A stretch of 64,000 nt of DNA from Thamnidium elegans (taxonomy: Eukaryota; Mucoromycota; Mucoromycetes; Mucorales; Mucoraceae), in contig JAIXMG010000036.1 in assembly GCA_025201345.1 (NCBI GenBank), forward strand, positions 310,001 through 374,000, read 5' to 3'. Below, one piece after another: positions 22,710 to 33,726 of this stretch; the first letter of the stretch is position 1; every line of letters starts with the position of its first letter. The notes beneath the pieces are model-generated. The model was given only the letters and a program-made list of their open reading frames with translations. It was not told the DNA's origin and searched no databases. Made by a program: the position numbers and the translations under genes.

Positions 22710-24566
22710 ATGAGTAAATGGGATCATATACCAAACGAAATATTATTGAATATCTTGAATAAATTAGATCATATTGAAAAAGAAGTCAGTGAAGAACAAA
22801 GTACAGTTAGCAGTAACGAGGACGTAACTGAATCTTTTCGAACCGAATGGATGCTTGTCAATAAACAATGGTACGACCAATACCTTTCCAAGAAATACAA
22901 GTACATTATTACGTCTTTAGACGATACAACCTTTAGTAATATCATGGCTTCTAAATTTAATCCGGGACGATGGGTAGAGCAAGTGACACTTGAAGACATG
23001 CCTATTCCTCCTGACTTTGTTGAAGTGCAAAATACAGCAGACCCACTTATCAGTTTAATGACACACTGCCCCAACGTAACAACTGTCCAATTCTCCGTTT
23101 TCAACAGAAACTGTGACTTGAACTGGCTTTACCTCTCCTCGACATTATCCAACATCCATAACTGGAAACTGAAATCGATCCCCTCACTTCGTACTCGAGT
23201 AAACTATTCTCAATACTTTGAATGTGCTTTACAAGTACATAAAACGTTACAAACATTATCTTTAACCAAAGGAATGATGTTTTGTAAAAAGTATTCGGAC
23301 TTAAAAAAATTCCAAGCTCTGTCCATGTTGGTTATCGATGATGTGTTTAGTAATATTTATTATTTCTATGAGTTACTTTTATTTTTACCTGATTCATTAG
23401 AAAATATAAGCGTCACTTTCACTCAAACGCAAAAGAAAATACCTGGTATAAATAACTCTGTTCCTATTATGAACACAAGCAGTGTTCGTACCATGAAGCT
23501 GGTAAACTATACACCTAGTACAGACGAAGAAGCTAATTTCTTTGTCGAAAAGTTTACAAAATTGGAAAGTTTGACTATATATGGGTATAAAGAAGAACCT
23601 TCATGGCCATCGAAACAACTATCAAAACCAGTTGCAGGATCTTTGTTTAATTTTATTTATGGATTGCGCCAGCATTCTATTGAAGTAGTAGAAATTGTCG
23701 ATGAGAATAACTTTATTAATCAATACTTTATGGGTCAACAGTTCGCGCCTGGTTCTACCATGTCCATCACCGTTAACCGCTCAATAAAAAATATGGTGCC
23801 GGATCAACGCTTCAAGATTTTGGCTCGTATTGAAAAGGATCAACATAATAATGGATTAAACGTTGACTTGGTTTATACTGGCTCCATGTTAGCGGACGAA
23901 ATGTCGACAAGGGTTGCAAGTGTATTGAATACCACGAGTGATTCCTTTGATAACATCGAATTATTTGTTGAACGAGAATTTGATTCAGAAATGAGTAGAC
24001 AAAGCAGCGTTATTTTCAGTACCACAAGAGACAATATACGAAAGGTTCATTTACATGGCGGAATTTTCAACAGAATGACGCCTGGTTTAAATGTTAGACT
24101 CTTTCTATTAACTCATTTACAATTTGAAACAATGATTATTGATGAAGCCACACTTATGTTAGTATCAATGGGCTTACCCAACTTGGCTTATTTGGAATTT
24201 ACCTCTTGCGATTTTCGAAACCAGTTTGGACATGATAGTTCTGCTCATGTCTCTCTTCCTGCCAATCGTTTAAAATTAATTACATTTTCAGTTACAGAAA
24301 AAGAAGGCGAAGCAAATCAAATGGGAAGGTTTGAATCTATTACTATTGTTTCTATCAATATCTCGGAGGAGCCTGATCAATCCTCGTATTATTTAGCTTG
24401 TTCCGATAATGAAACTAACCTCGTGAAATTGCCAAGAGGCGTATTCAGGCAACTTGAAGACTCCTTCCTTGCAAACGAAGAAGACGTAACTTTTATTAAA
24501 ATCACTGTAAAGTCTGTAGATATGGTAAAACTCTCCTCTGCAGAATACAATGTTACTATTACATAA
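22710..24566 (+). CDS. F-box protein, single exon, leucine-rich
   Basis: One exon of 618 residues, unusual in this intron-rich window. Residues 1-20 (MSKWDHIPNEILLNILNKLD) and the Trp-containing MLVNKQWYDQYLSKKY at about 48-63 form an F-box interrupted by a Glu/Ser-rich insert. The remainder consists of irregular 25-30-residue leucine-rich segments (TLQTLSLTKGM, KKFQALSMLVIDD, KLESLTIYGYKEE, LPNLAYLEFTSCDF), consistent with an F-box/LRR-type substrate receptor of an SCF ubiquitin ligase. Lineage-expanded F-box families of this kind are common in Mucoromycota. Substrate unknown. The ATG follows an ACAACAACAAAA leader. Confidence 0.75.
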   Translation: MSKWDHIPNEILLNILNKLDHIEKEVSEEQSTVSSNEDVTESFRTEWMLVNKQWYDQYLSKKYKYIITSLDDTTFSNIMASKFNPGRWVEQVTLEDMPIPPDFVEVQNTADPLISLMTHCPNVTTVQFSVFNRNCDLNWLYLSSTLSNIHNWKLKSIPSLRTRVNYSQYFECALQVHKTLQTLSLTKGMMFCKKYSDLKKFQALSMLVIDDVFSNIYYFYELLLFLPDSLENISVTFTQTQKKIPGINNSVPIMNTSSVRTMKLVNYTPSTDEEANFFVEKFTKLESLTIYGYKEEPSWPSKQLSKPVAGSLFNFIYGLRQHSIEVVEIVDENNFINQYFMGQQFAPGSTMSITVNRSIKNMVPDQRFKILARIEKDQHNNGLNVDLVYTGSMLADEMSTRVASVLNTTSDSFDNIELFVEREFDSEMSRQSSVIFSTTRDNIRKVHLHGGIFNRMTPGLNVRLFLLTHLQFETMIIDEATLMLVSMGLPNLAYLEFTSCDFRNQFGHDSSAHVSLPANRLKLITFSVTEKEGEANQMGRFESITIVSINISEEPDQSSYYLACSDNETNLVKLPRGVFRQLEDSFLANEEDVTFIKITVKSVDMVKLSSAEYNVTIT

Positions 24567-25713
24567 AAAAACCCAAAAAAAAGCCTAGTCTCTTAAATAT
24601 TAATAAATAGTTTTCTTATTTTACTTTATTATTCAAGTGATTCTTCTTCTATTGTAGTTTGTTCCGGTACAATGATAAGTATATAAAAATGGCCCTTTAT
24701 AAAAAGTATAAGATCAAATTATAGGGATTTGCATTGTTTGCTGTGTTTGTCATACTCCTCAAACTTTTACCTCTGTTACTTAAATTATTTTTCTTACTGT
24801 CATATTTATTTTTTGACTAAATTATTCTTACTGTTACACTATTTCATATCTATTATTACCCACTTTATCTCTCTTTACTATTTATTTTACTCTTTTTTAC
24901 CTGACACATTTTATACGTAGGTATTGTTACTATTTCTTTTACCATTTATATTAGACTGCATATTTATGTAAGTCCTGTTACTATTTTTTACGCTTTTTAT
25001 AGTTGGACAACTAAAAGCCTGGTGCTCAGCTAATTTTTATTAAACTTTCATAAAATATATCCATTATTTAATCATTTCAACTTTCTTTCTATATTTTTTT
25101 TACCGCTATAAACTGAAATCAATTTGTAACAATACGTTGTAACAACTCTGGCAGTTATGTAAGAAAGAGGAGAGAGCCTACCGATTAAAAGTCATCTTAA
25201 AGTGGTGTTACACAAACTACCTCTTTCTGATAAAACAATGTTAACAAGGATCGTCCTTGTTGTCCTAACACAAGAAATCAAACCTCCATGGTTGTTATAA
25301 ATTTAAAAACCTAATTAAGAAAACTAAAAATGATATAAATACCTTCAACTTTTATTTAATAAAATATAATTTATTTTTTGTAAACAATTTAATCTTATAC
25401 TTCCCTTATTTTATAAAAGACCTTTAAAATCAAGCTCTTTTATTTTATTTTGTACTTGAATTCCCTTGGATCTTACTTTCCATTGTATTTTTACCTAAAT
25501 CTTTTATTCTACTTTATTATTTAAGTCCTTCTACTTATAAAACAGGAACTGGTGCTCACTTTTCTTACTATTACCTTATTATACTCTTTTTACACTTTAC
25601 CACACTATCTATTGATTAACAACCTATTACCTTTTATTTTATTTCTCTACCACACCCCAAATTCTAACAGGTGCATACACTTCGTCTACATACACCTCTC
25701 TAACAAAATAAAC
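24567..25713. other. AT- and pyrimidine-rich gene-free stretch
   Basis: About 1.15 kb, rich in TTAC/TTTAT and C/T words, without a reading frame of protein-like composition. A short similar segment, GGTGCTCA followed by pyrimidines, appears near 25020 and 25551. Possibly an eroded element; nothing definite. Confidence 0.35.
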
Positions 25714-25718
25714 AAAAA
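25714..25718 (-). terminator. RNA polymerase III T-run terminator of tRNA-Arg
   Basis: Five consecutive T on the minus strand, 8 bases downstream of the tRNA discriminator base, as expected for pol III termination. Confidence 0.6.
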
Positions 25719-25725
25719 GAAGATG

Positions 25726-25798
25726 TGAGGCTACCAGGGGTCGAACCTGGAATCTCCTGATTCGTAGTCAGACGCCTTATCCATTGGGCCATAGCCCC
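25726..25798 (-). tRNA. tRNA-Arg, anticodon ACG
   Basis: Read on the minus strand from 25798: acceptor GGGGCTA pairs with TAGCCTC (one G-U pair), D-arm GGCCCAATGGATAAGGC, anticodon stem TCTGA/TCAGG around the loop CTACGAA (anticodon ACG, read as ICG), and T-arm with the B-box GGTTCGACCCC. The discriminator is A at 25726. There is no intron and no genomic CCA, as normal for eukaryotes. It decodes CGU/CGC/CGA arginine codons. Confidence 0.95.
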
Positions 25799-25939
25799 TC
25801 ACATGTTATTTACAATCAGCATTTATTATAAGTTTCATATAAACTGTTTTTTAAATGTAAAACGTGATAGTCACGTGCAAGAATGTATATGATTGGATTA
25901 CTAGAACAACGTTAGAGGAATAGGATGGGGGGTTTTTTA

Positions 25940-26130
25940 CGCTTATACAGTGCTCTAGAGTAATGTATCTATCTCCTTATACGCTAGGGTTGAACCCTAT
26001 TGAGCAGTTCTGGGCTGTTGTAAAATGAAAGATGAAGTGCTGCAAATTGATGACAGAAGAAAACCTGTCTCAAAAATTGCAGTGATGTGTATAACGAGGT
26101 ACGTCCAGGAATTCAAAAGCCTATTCTACC
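25940..26130 (+). mobile_element. DDE transposase remnant (Tc1/mariner/IS630 superfamily)
   Basis: The plus strand reads YLSPYTLGLNPIEQFWAVVK, then a stop (TGA), then KMKDEVLQIDDRR. The LNPIEQFW box is the third catalytic-acid motif of Tc1/mariner-type transposases. The upstream catalytic region is absent and the frame is broken, so only the C-terminal edge survives. Its ends are not visible. Confidence 0.65.
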
Positions 26131-26764
26131 CATCCTATCCATATTTCCTAAATTCTTCGTTCTATATATTATCCAGGTTCGCCCCTCCATTATATAAAAA
26201 TTATAGTAGTACAAAAAATAGCCTTTTGTTTAAGACGCTGTTACGAAAAGTAAGCTTGGTATATGTAGATAATAAAGCAAGCTTACGTCTCATTCATAAC
26301 ACCGTGATATTAGTCTTCTAAGCTTACTAGATTAACATCCACCTGATTTAATTAATCCATAGAGTTGTTAAAGTATCATTATACCATTGTTAATTCAATT
26401 CAATATCTTATGCAGATTTTTTTTTGGCAGACAGTCCAAATTGATCAGATGCCATTCAACTCAATATTTATTTATTATCCTTACGATATTGAGACCAATA
26501 CTTCTTTATAAAACAGTGGTAGATGCTTATATGCTACGCTAGCTACAACCAATATAGTATCTCTCAAAAATTACGTTTTTACATAAACATTTAATTAAAT
26601 GTACCACTTAATTTTCTTTTCAACAACAAAGATGATAACTTGCTTATGTACGGCTTTATCACTATATGCTTATTTTATTATATATCACGAATTAAAAATC
26701 TAGAAAGAGGGAGAGTAACTTATTGGGGATATCTTGAGATGATGAATAGGATTCAGTCAAACAG
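26131..26764. other. Gene-free AT-rich DNA
   Basis: About 630 bp after the transposase remnant with only short, low-quality frames. No repeat, RNA gene or regulatory element recognised. Confidence 0.35.
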
Positions 26765-27289
26765 TTACTCTTCATACTCTTCTTGGTGAGGATGATAACC
26801 CCAAACTGAATCAGTAACGTTGCTATAATATTCATTTTCTACCTTTTTAAAACCAAATTCGTCATAACCACCTTCAGAGTCATCAACAAAAGAGTTACTA
26901 GCGCCTTCACTAGTTTTTGTAGTTTTATAGGATAATGGCATTACTTTTTGTAATATAGATGGGGGAGGAGGAAAACCAAACAAATTAGATGGGATCTGCG
27001 ATTGAGAACGACGAGGCGGAGTATACCACGTATCTCTTTGGTAATAGAACATGTAATTTGTACTGTTAGCTTTACTACGACTAAGAGGACCTTTAACAAC
27101 GGTTTTTTCTTTTAACACCAATAACAATTTATCTGCAATAGATACAACTTCTTTTTTCAGCAACATTAATACAGACATCACGGTTGTATTAAAATCAGCA
27201 AAATTGCCAATAGTGGTGGGGAGAAGTAAATCACCTCTAGATAAGTTGACATGCAATCCATTCGTAGCTAAGTGTACCGAGGGAATCAC
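26765..27289 (-). CDS. Unidentified protein fragment, 174 residues or a little more
   Basis: A minus-strand frame ending at 26765 reads VHLATNGLHVNLSRGDLLL, then helical leucine-rich sequence (TVMSVLMLLKKEVVSIADK), a WYTPPRRSQSQ segment and a Glu/Tyr-rich acidic tail (WGYHPHQEEYEE). No ATG begins it. A CTACAG acceptor at about 27307 could join it to an upstream exon, but nothing convincing lies there. The layout is like the C-terminal part of lineage-specific mucoralean proteins (compare 30000-31503). It could be a gene fragment left in the repeat island. Function unknown. Confidence 0.3.
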   Translation of the reverse strand: MIPSVHLATNGLHVNLSRGDLLLPTTIGNFADFNTTVMSVLMLLKKEVVSIADKLLLVLKEKTVVKGPLSRSKANSTNYMFYYQRDTWYTPPRRSQSQIPSNLFGFPPPPSILQKVMPLSYKTTKTSEGASNSFVDDSEGGYDEFGFKKVENEYYSNVTDSVWGYHPHQEEYEE

Positions 27290-29999
27290 ACAACTAGCTC
27301 CGACTATCTGTAGAAATCAAGATCCTCAGACTATAGAATTCACTAGATCAAATCAAAATTTAACGATCAATCACAATAGCGTGGCCACTATTGCAAAAGA
27401 TTATAAATAAGAAATCGTAGTTAGCAATCCCTTTTACCGGGATTGATTTTTACAATTAAAATAAGAAATAAGCGTTATTAGACTTTTAATCTTATTTACC
27501 TGTTTTTATTAATTTTTCTGTGTTAAATCAAAGTATTTCTCCACAGTCATTAGAATGGTCAGAGGTAGATTCACCTCTGTAGATATATATCATAAAAATG
27601 ATTAGTTAATAATAAAGGAAGTGTAATTTACAGAGAAATATTTTACCTTTTTACTCGAATACAAGTATCATCAAAGAGTAGTTCAAAGTATCTACTCCAC
27701 ACCAAACTAAGATAATCAGCTTCAGTACAATTTTTTGGTAATTTTTTGCTTAACAAGTGTGGATATTTTTTTAGTAATCCCAACCTAAATATACCAATTA
27801 AAGAACTGTTTTTAAATAAAGCTTCGTATTATTCTTTTACTTACGTGTGTTCATATATGCGAAGTGAGTTAAACAAGCCAGTTGATAAAGAGCGAGGATA
27901 TGCTTTAAATAAATATACTAAACCAATATCTATACTCGAAGATTTTTTAATAGCCTATCGACAAAGTTAGAGAACAAGTTGTATAGTAAGGATGGTGTTT
28001 TAACAGTTTATGTCTTACGTGATTCAATAACATAAAATTATTAGTTAACAAAGGGTCAACGCTTATAGGTTCAAGTCGAAGATTTGTAGAAAAAAAAATT
28101 AACCAAGTCATCCCGATCACTACTGCTAAATAAGCAATGTTGGCTTTATCCAGACACATCAACAATATCTAAAATACTAGAAAGTCCGTTGCTAGAAATT
28201 GCATAAAGTACAGTAAGTATTACGAACCAAAAAAAAAAAAAAAATGTTATCCTAATTACCTCATTATCTTTCTTTCTTGCAATGTAAGGGAGTTTTTTTC
28301 TTTAACAAATTTATTGTGTAAGTTATCAGGAGCAGTTTTTAGTGCTGTACCAACAGAGCAGTTCATATCACCAAAGTAAACTTGATCATATTCAACTTTA
28401 TTGCAAACATCATTTTATGTACCAATTGTTGAAAATTAGAAAAATAATTAAAGCATAAATTCATATAACTTTACCTGTTTTTTGTTACTGTTGGAAGACA
28501 TTGCCCTCGCTTTTTTTTATGGCTATCAGTAGCAGCCATCATAGTAAAACGTTGTCAGCTTGATTTATCTTCAGAGCTTGATTTATCATTAGTGCTAATG
28601 ATTTATTGTTAAGGATTCAGCTATCAATTAAACTGAACGGATCCCATCAATACTTACCTGTGGTAATTCAACTTCCTCTATGTTGAGGATGCTTACACCA
28701 TAGTCACTTATACCGTTATATAATACCAAATATATATATTTATACATATATATATATCTTTATGTAAATACTTGTAAATAAGACTAGCATGATTGTCCCA
28801 CATTAATTCACTAAGATTTAATATTACAGTTGTAAGCAGTATATGTTTATTATGATCTTATTAATAGTTTAACATGACAAGAGTATATCTTACCTTGCAT
28901 GAATATAATGATTCTATATCAAGTAAAACTTAATCCATTGGTTACATATTTATCTCAACTATCAAGAGTAATCCTTTATCTTGTCTCACACTGATCCAAT
29001 AATATGATCAGGAAATCTTTCTAGAAAAAAGAATAACTTGATCGAAATCAATAGAACGATTCAGTAACGAATAATATAATGTAATTGATATCAGGAACTT
29101 TCCATTATGATTTATATCCTTGTCTTTACTAGATATATCAATGATATGTCAATGATACCCATGTTATAATTATCAATACCAAAATACTATAAATATAGGT
29201 TGAACTTTAATTTAATGATCCTTGTTTTTTTCTAAAAATAAAACCCCTATACAAAGTTTTCACAATACTCGTATTTGTCTTCCCTTTCTTTTATCTTTAT
29301 CTTTATCTTTGCTTTATTACCTTCATTTATCCCCGTTCTAAACACTCTACCATACCAAAGATTGAAAACCTGTCAACATCATCTTCCTTCTCAATAGCAA
29401 CCTATTATATCAATCTAAAAAAAAAAGTGAGTAATACTGATAAAAAAGCAATAAAATAACTTACAGTTGATTTCTTTCCAGCCTTTCTCGAACCTTCATA
29501 ACGGATAGCTACCGATAGTAAGTATTATGTTACCCAACTGCCTTTTGCACAATCCAACGGAATACAGGCTTGTCTAGTGAGCGTCTACAAGACAAGATGC
29601 TCGACTACAAACGCCATATGTTTCCTTTTTTCTTTTGACATGGTGGAACATCTAAATCCCAGGCTCGCGTTGACGAAGTGTGTTTGAACGAACATAATGA
29701 CCAATACATTCGTCTAAAGTGATGTATATTGTAACTATTTGTAGTGTTGAAGTTAATGAAAATTTCAATGTTTCTAATAGAATAATCAGTAGAGGTTATT
29801 CTACAACTGTGGTATTAAGAAAAAAAGAAGGTAGCTGTGGAATAATAATGATACTTCCAGGCATAATTATTAGTGCGCCTAATAATTATATCTGGCAGTA
29901 TAAACTTTATTTAAAGGTCTGGGAGTATTACTCTATTCTTACATCATTGGCATTTTTTACTCACGTTTCTCTTTTTGCTCATTTTTTCAAATAATAATA
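27290..29999. other. 2.7-kb gene-poor, decayed DNA
   Basis: AT-rich with TA-repeat patches (28725-28765), a small hairpin (AATCCC...GGGATT at about 27428-27446) and isolated frames at 27746-27970(+), 28165-27947(-) and 29719-29994(+, 91 residues with a hydrophobic end) that I cannot assign. At 29280-29310 there is a TTTATC hexamer repeat within a pyrimidine-rich, promoter-like stretch. No supported gene. Confidence 0.35.
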
Positions 30000-31503
30000 T
30001 GAATTCAGCCGCTAAAGAATACTTGATTGCCAATTATAACAAAAAAAACTTTTGTTGTTGCAGAGTTTTTAGAGAAACAAGGCTGTGCTGACGAAAACTC
30101 CTCTCTTGAACAAATAAAAAAAATTGTTAATGTTTGGAGAAATGTCGAAAGACTTAAAACAGACAAAGACAAAAGTAAGAAGCGTGTTTCTACCTTAATA
30201 TTTGAGGATAACTTTGGGGTAAGTTGATATAGTGTATAAAGTCATAACAGCTACTAACGTTATCATAGTTCATTAATAACAATACCGTAACAGAATTCTG
30301 GCTTAAAAAGCAAAAAGAAAACACTGAACTGAATTTGTTGAAACCAACCTCTAATATGCAACCAAAGTATTCTATTTCTCCTTCTTCTCACTCTCCATCT
30401 CCATCTCCCTCTATTATTAGTATTAGTACTAATAATGATACAATTACCGATGATGACAATAGTAGCGATGATAATTATGATGGACATACTGGTACTCTTA
30501 GTGATTCATCTGTGGAATAAGTTGTAAAGAAAATTAAACTACGTAAAGACTATTTAGTCCCCAATAATATTTCAAACATTATTGATTTGGAAGACACTGA
30601 TAATATGTGGATCCTTCCTTCTGGAATTAATTTTTCTGTCCCGTTTATCTCTAGACGAAACGATTTAATTCAACAATGTGAGACTAATCAAGAGGAATTA
30701 CAAGTAGATGAAGAGCTTTCTGTCAATGGAATTATACTTTTAGATGCTGATTTAATTTCGAATATAGTGAAAGAAGACCTTCTTATATTAAGAGTATATT
30801 ATTGTCATTGAAATCCAGATACTCCAAATGGTATTGTACAGATTTATTAAATGAAAGCACTGTTGTCAAAGATAGTATAGCTCCATTTCTCGAAAATTAT
30901 TTTCCTAACACCAAAAAGATAACAGCTTTTGGAGCAGATAAAGATATTCCTGAATCAAGAAAGAGATTTATAGCTATGGATCCTTCATTATCAGGACATG
31001 TACGAAAAGCTGATTTTTCAATAGTAAGTAATTCCTCCAATCATTTAATTTTAGCATTGGAATCGAAATCAGTAAAATCACAAAACAAATCTGCCAATGA
31101 TCTTATAAAAATGGCACGCTATATGAAAGATACAATTGATGATATTGAAAGTGATGAATTTAAAACTGTCTCTATAATTGGAATAATAGCAAGTGGAAAA
31201 ACTATTTCAACTTATGTTATGACCCATTCACACGATTACTTGTATTATTTCTACAAATTAGCAAAAACTTATATTCCAACTGATTATCATGATATGTGTA
31301 GGATTATTCCTATTTTTTCTGTACTTGAGCAACTTAAAAATATTGTTACTGAAACCAGTGACATCCTCTCCACTCCTCCACATAACCGAGCTACAGAAAA
31401 CAACTTGAAGAAACTTAAAACATATCATACACCAATCATAATTCCGAAAGAAAGGATTAAAAGAGTAAACTTGAATACAGATGATGCAAGAAGAGCAAGA
31501 TGA
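30000..31503 (+). pseudogene. Broken lineage-specific gene with PD-(D/E)XK-nuclease-like pattern
   Basis: A chain of frames reads as one decayed gene. It starts with MNSAAKEYLIANYN at 30000, shifts frame in an A8 run near 30045, and continues KTFVVAEFLEKQG to a donor near 30219. A Ser/Asp-rich exon ends at an in-frame stop at 30518-30520, the same frame resumes (VVKKIKLRKDYLVP), shifts again near 30800, and runs to 31503. The last part has HVRKADFSIVSN, then HLILALESKS (a D-X13-E-x-K spacing like PD-(D/E)XK nucleases), ANDLIKMARYMKDTIDD and VSIIGIIASGKTISTYV. From memory, proteins with the KMARLMKD- and GxLxxGxxxxxY-type blocks are common, uncharacterised and repetitive in Mucorales. The nuclease reading is inference only. 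Confidence 0.5.
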
Positions 31504-31632
31504 CGTCTTTTCTTTGACTAACTTCCTTCTCTGTACATAAAACTAAATACCAAAACCTTTCTTTATATACCAAAACTTTTCTTTTTCTTTTTTACAAATA
31601 AATAAAATGTATATCTCTCATCTTTATCACAA

Positions 31633-31654
31633 ATATATATATATATATATATAT
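31633..31654. repeat. (AT)n microsatellite
   Basis: Eleven AT units directly upstream of the transposase fragment. Tc1/mariner elements target TA, so this run may be the insertion site or its remains. Confidence 0.8.
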
Positions 31655-31673
31655 CCAAAAATGTCAGCAGAAA

Positions 31674-32168
31674 ATCACACAGTCTGGGGGTTTAGGGCCA
31701 TTAGTGGTAATTGATGGTAGTGTAGATCAGGATGCCTACATCAATACCCTTGTGAAGAATTTTCACCCTTGGTGCCAACATTTGTCAGAGGAAGAAAATA
31801 AGCAATTTATTTTCCAAGAGGATGGCGCTTCCTGCCTTACTGGCAAGTATGCGACCTGGTGGAAGGCAACCTATCAAATAAAGGGTTTTGACTTTTGGCC
31901 TACGCAAAGTCCAGATTTAAATCCAATCGAGCACCTTTGGGATGTTCTGGAAAAGCGTATTGAGCACGTTAGACATCGTGTATCGAATACTGAACAGCTC
32001 AAAGTGCGTCTTCAAAATGAGTGGCGAAACTTAGACAGCGACTTATTGTCGAATTTAGTGGCAACAGTAAAATGTATTTGCAATAGATTATTACATACCC
32101 TCTTCTTCTTTATTGTTTCCCGGTTATATTTATGCTACAATATCTATAAAGAAACTTCTTTCAAATGA
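31674..32168 (+). mobile_element. 5'-truncated Tc1/mariner-like transposase
   Basis: The frame is open from about 31674 (QSGGLGPLVVIDGSVDQ) to the stop at 32168 without a valid ATG, so the N-terminal DNA-binding domain and first catalytic Asp are missing. The second Asp is in FQEDGASC and the catalytic Glu in WPTQSPDLNPIEHLWDVLEK; about 35 residues separate them, near the DD34E/DD35E spacing of the superfamily. The C-terminal NLVATVKCICNRLLHT block is also typical. Its neighbours are a TA-repeat on the left and unassigned AT-rich DNA on the right. Confidence 0.85.
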
Positions 32169-32795
32169 CAAGGAAAATAGGGTTTTAGTCATTTATTCAA
32201 GTGGAATTGATCTGTTTTTCAAAATGTAATGAATAACAAAAAGTAAAGCATAGCAAAATATAGGATTATTCAGGGAAATCATGTTTGCACTTGGGTCAAT
32301 GAAGATAGCCGAGCACTACAAAAGATCAGATTTGACGCGCGCATTAATACATTAGGATAGATAGTTTGAAAAACATTTGCAAGTCGAAGAGAAAATTCTT
32401 TTTTTCGCTCTTTTTTTTAGAACTTCCCATTCACCTCTTCTACGTACATCCTATCTCAACCACTCAGATCGCTATTGCAAAAAGGCATCCTTTCTCTTTA
32501 CTTATCCTTCTTCCCCTTTTTTACTTTTACAATTGTGCTAATAACTTTTATAATCCATTTATTAACCAGCCTGTAGTGATAAGACTCTCGCAGCTTATCT
32601 CTGTTTCATTCATATATTTTATATAATGTGTTTCTTTGGTTAATTCTTGGTACACCACCATTTACACCACTAGTGTCAATTTATGGCGTAATTTTTTTTT
32701 AATTTTTTTGGTGCACCACCATTTACAATAACAAGTACTTTACATATTGTGAGAAAGGAAATTGTAATATAAATATCATGATGATTAAATAAATC
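32169..32795. other. AT-rich DNA with a short direct repeat
   Basis: No gene. The words GGTACACCACCATTTACA (about 32650) and GGTGCACCACCATTTACA (about 32710) form a near-identical direct repeat about 60 bp apart, possibly the trace of an excised or nested element. Confidence 0.45.
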
Positions 32796-32890
32796 CTTTT
32801 TATCATAGTTGAATAAACCTCGTTTTATCATGGTCGAATAAACCTATTTTATCATAGTTAAATAAGCCCCATTTTATCATAGTTAAATCA
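32796..32890. repeat. Tandem repeat, about 24-25 bp, nearly four units
   Basis: Diverged units built on TTTTATCATAGTTGAATAAACC, starting at about 32797, 32823, 32847 and 32872; the last is partial. Differences are single substitutions (for example ATAGTT/ATGGTC and AAACCT/AAGCCC). Confidence 0.8.
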
Positions 32891-32899
32891 AATCAAAAT

Positions 32900-33726
32900 C
32901 AAGCTAGTAGTTCAAGCAGTGCACGGCAAAATGATACACAATTTGCTAAAGAATTTGACTTGGCTATTGCTCTCGATTTAGGTACGGTGATGAGATATTT
33001 TGATGGCAATAGATATATGACAGAATTTATTGAAAAGTACCAATCTATGGATAAGAAATACATGCACAAGTTGTCCGATGGATCATATCTAAAGGAGCGA
33101 CTTTTTAAATTTGGTTTAACTTGTACACATGAACAGTAAGTATTGTAATACAATGAGTAACTGAGAGATTTATTATTATTATTAAATTTTAGCTATTCTG
33201 ATATAGTTTATGTCATTCTTTCATCTTTGACGCTAATGATTTTACATATATTCAAAAGAAGATGCTGACCGAGGACCAAATAACAGAGTTAGAGTCTGAA
33301 AGCCCAGTTGATTTTCCTGATTTAGATGGTTATTTGATAAAATTTGTAAATGTAAGTCAGTCCCCCCTACCAAATTATAAATGATATTTAGTAATCTTAA
33401 CATATATTTAACAGGTGCCCACAACTGAAGACCTGCGAATGGCTTTATACCAAAACGGAGATTATAAAATGAATTACAGCAAGGATCACCATCAAATTAA
33501 GGATTGGATTCGACGCTCCTTGGATCACCTATTATTGGTGTATGAAAGTACTGATGACTTCACCATTGAACATAGTGAACAATGGTATCAGTCACGTATC
33601 TGGTTGCCTCTCGAATTGCTTTTTGAGAGTATCAATGGCAACCACTCCCGACGATGCAGCAAACTCAAGATTCAAATCCGTATTCAAACAAGGGCAAGAC
33701 AAGAGGTGATACAATCTCATCTATGA
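32900..33726 (+). pseudogene. N-terminal part of a lineage-specific multi-exon gene, truncated
   Basis: Three exons join in phase: 32900-33135, 33207-33351 and 33415-33726. They read AKEFDLAIALDLGTVMRYF, LSDGSYLKERLFKFG, FIFDANDFTYIQKKM, PVDFPDLDGYLIKFVN, then DWIRRSLDHLLLVYES and SEQWYQSRIWLPLELLF. There is no start codon upstream (the repeat array abuts it) and the frame degenerates after INGN. From memory, the DWIRRS...EYES...WYQ block begins a widespread, uncharacterised mucoralean family whose C-terminal half resembles the gene at 30000-31503, so this may be a 3'-truncated relative. The intact splice sites show it was once an expressed gene. Function unknown. Confidence 0.45.

Noticed and set aside
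27428..27446. Small hairpin AATCCC/GGGATT as a terminator
   Set aside because: Hairpin terminators are not a eukaryotic signal, and no gene ends here.
32796..32890. CRISPR-like repeat array
   Set aside because: The units are contiguous without spacers and the genome is eukaryotic; it is a minisatellite.
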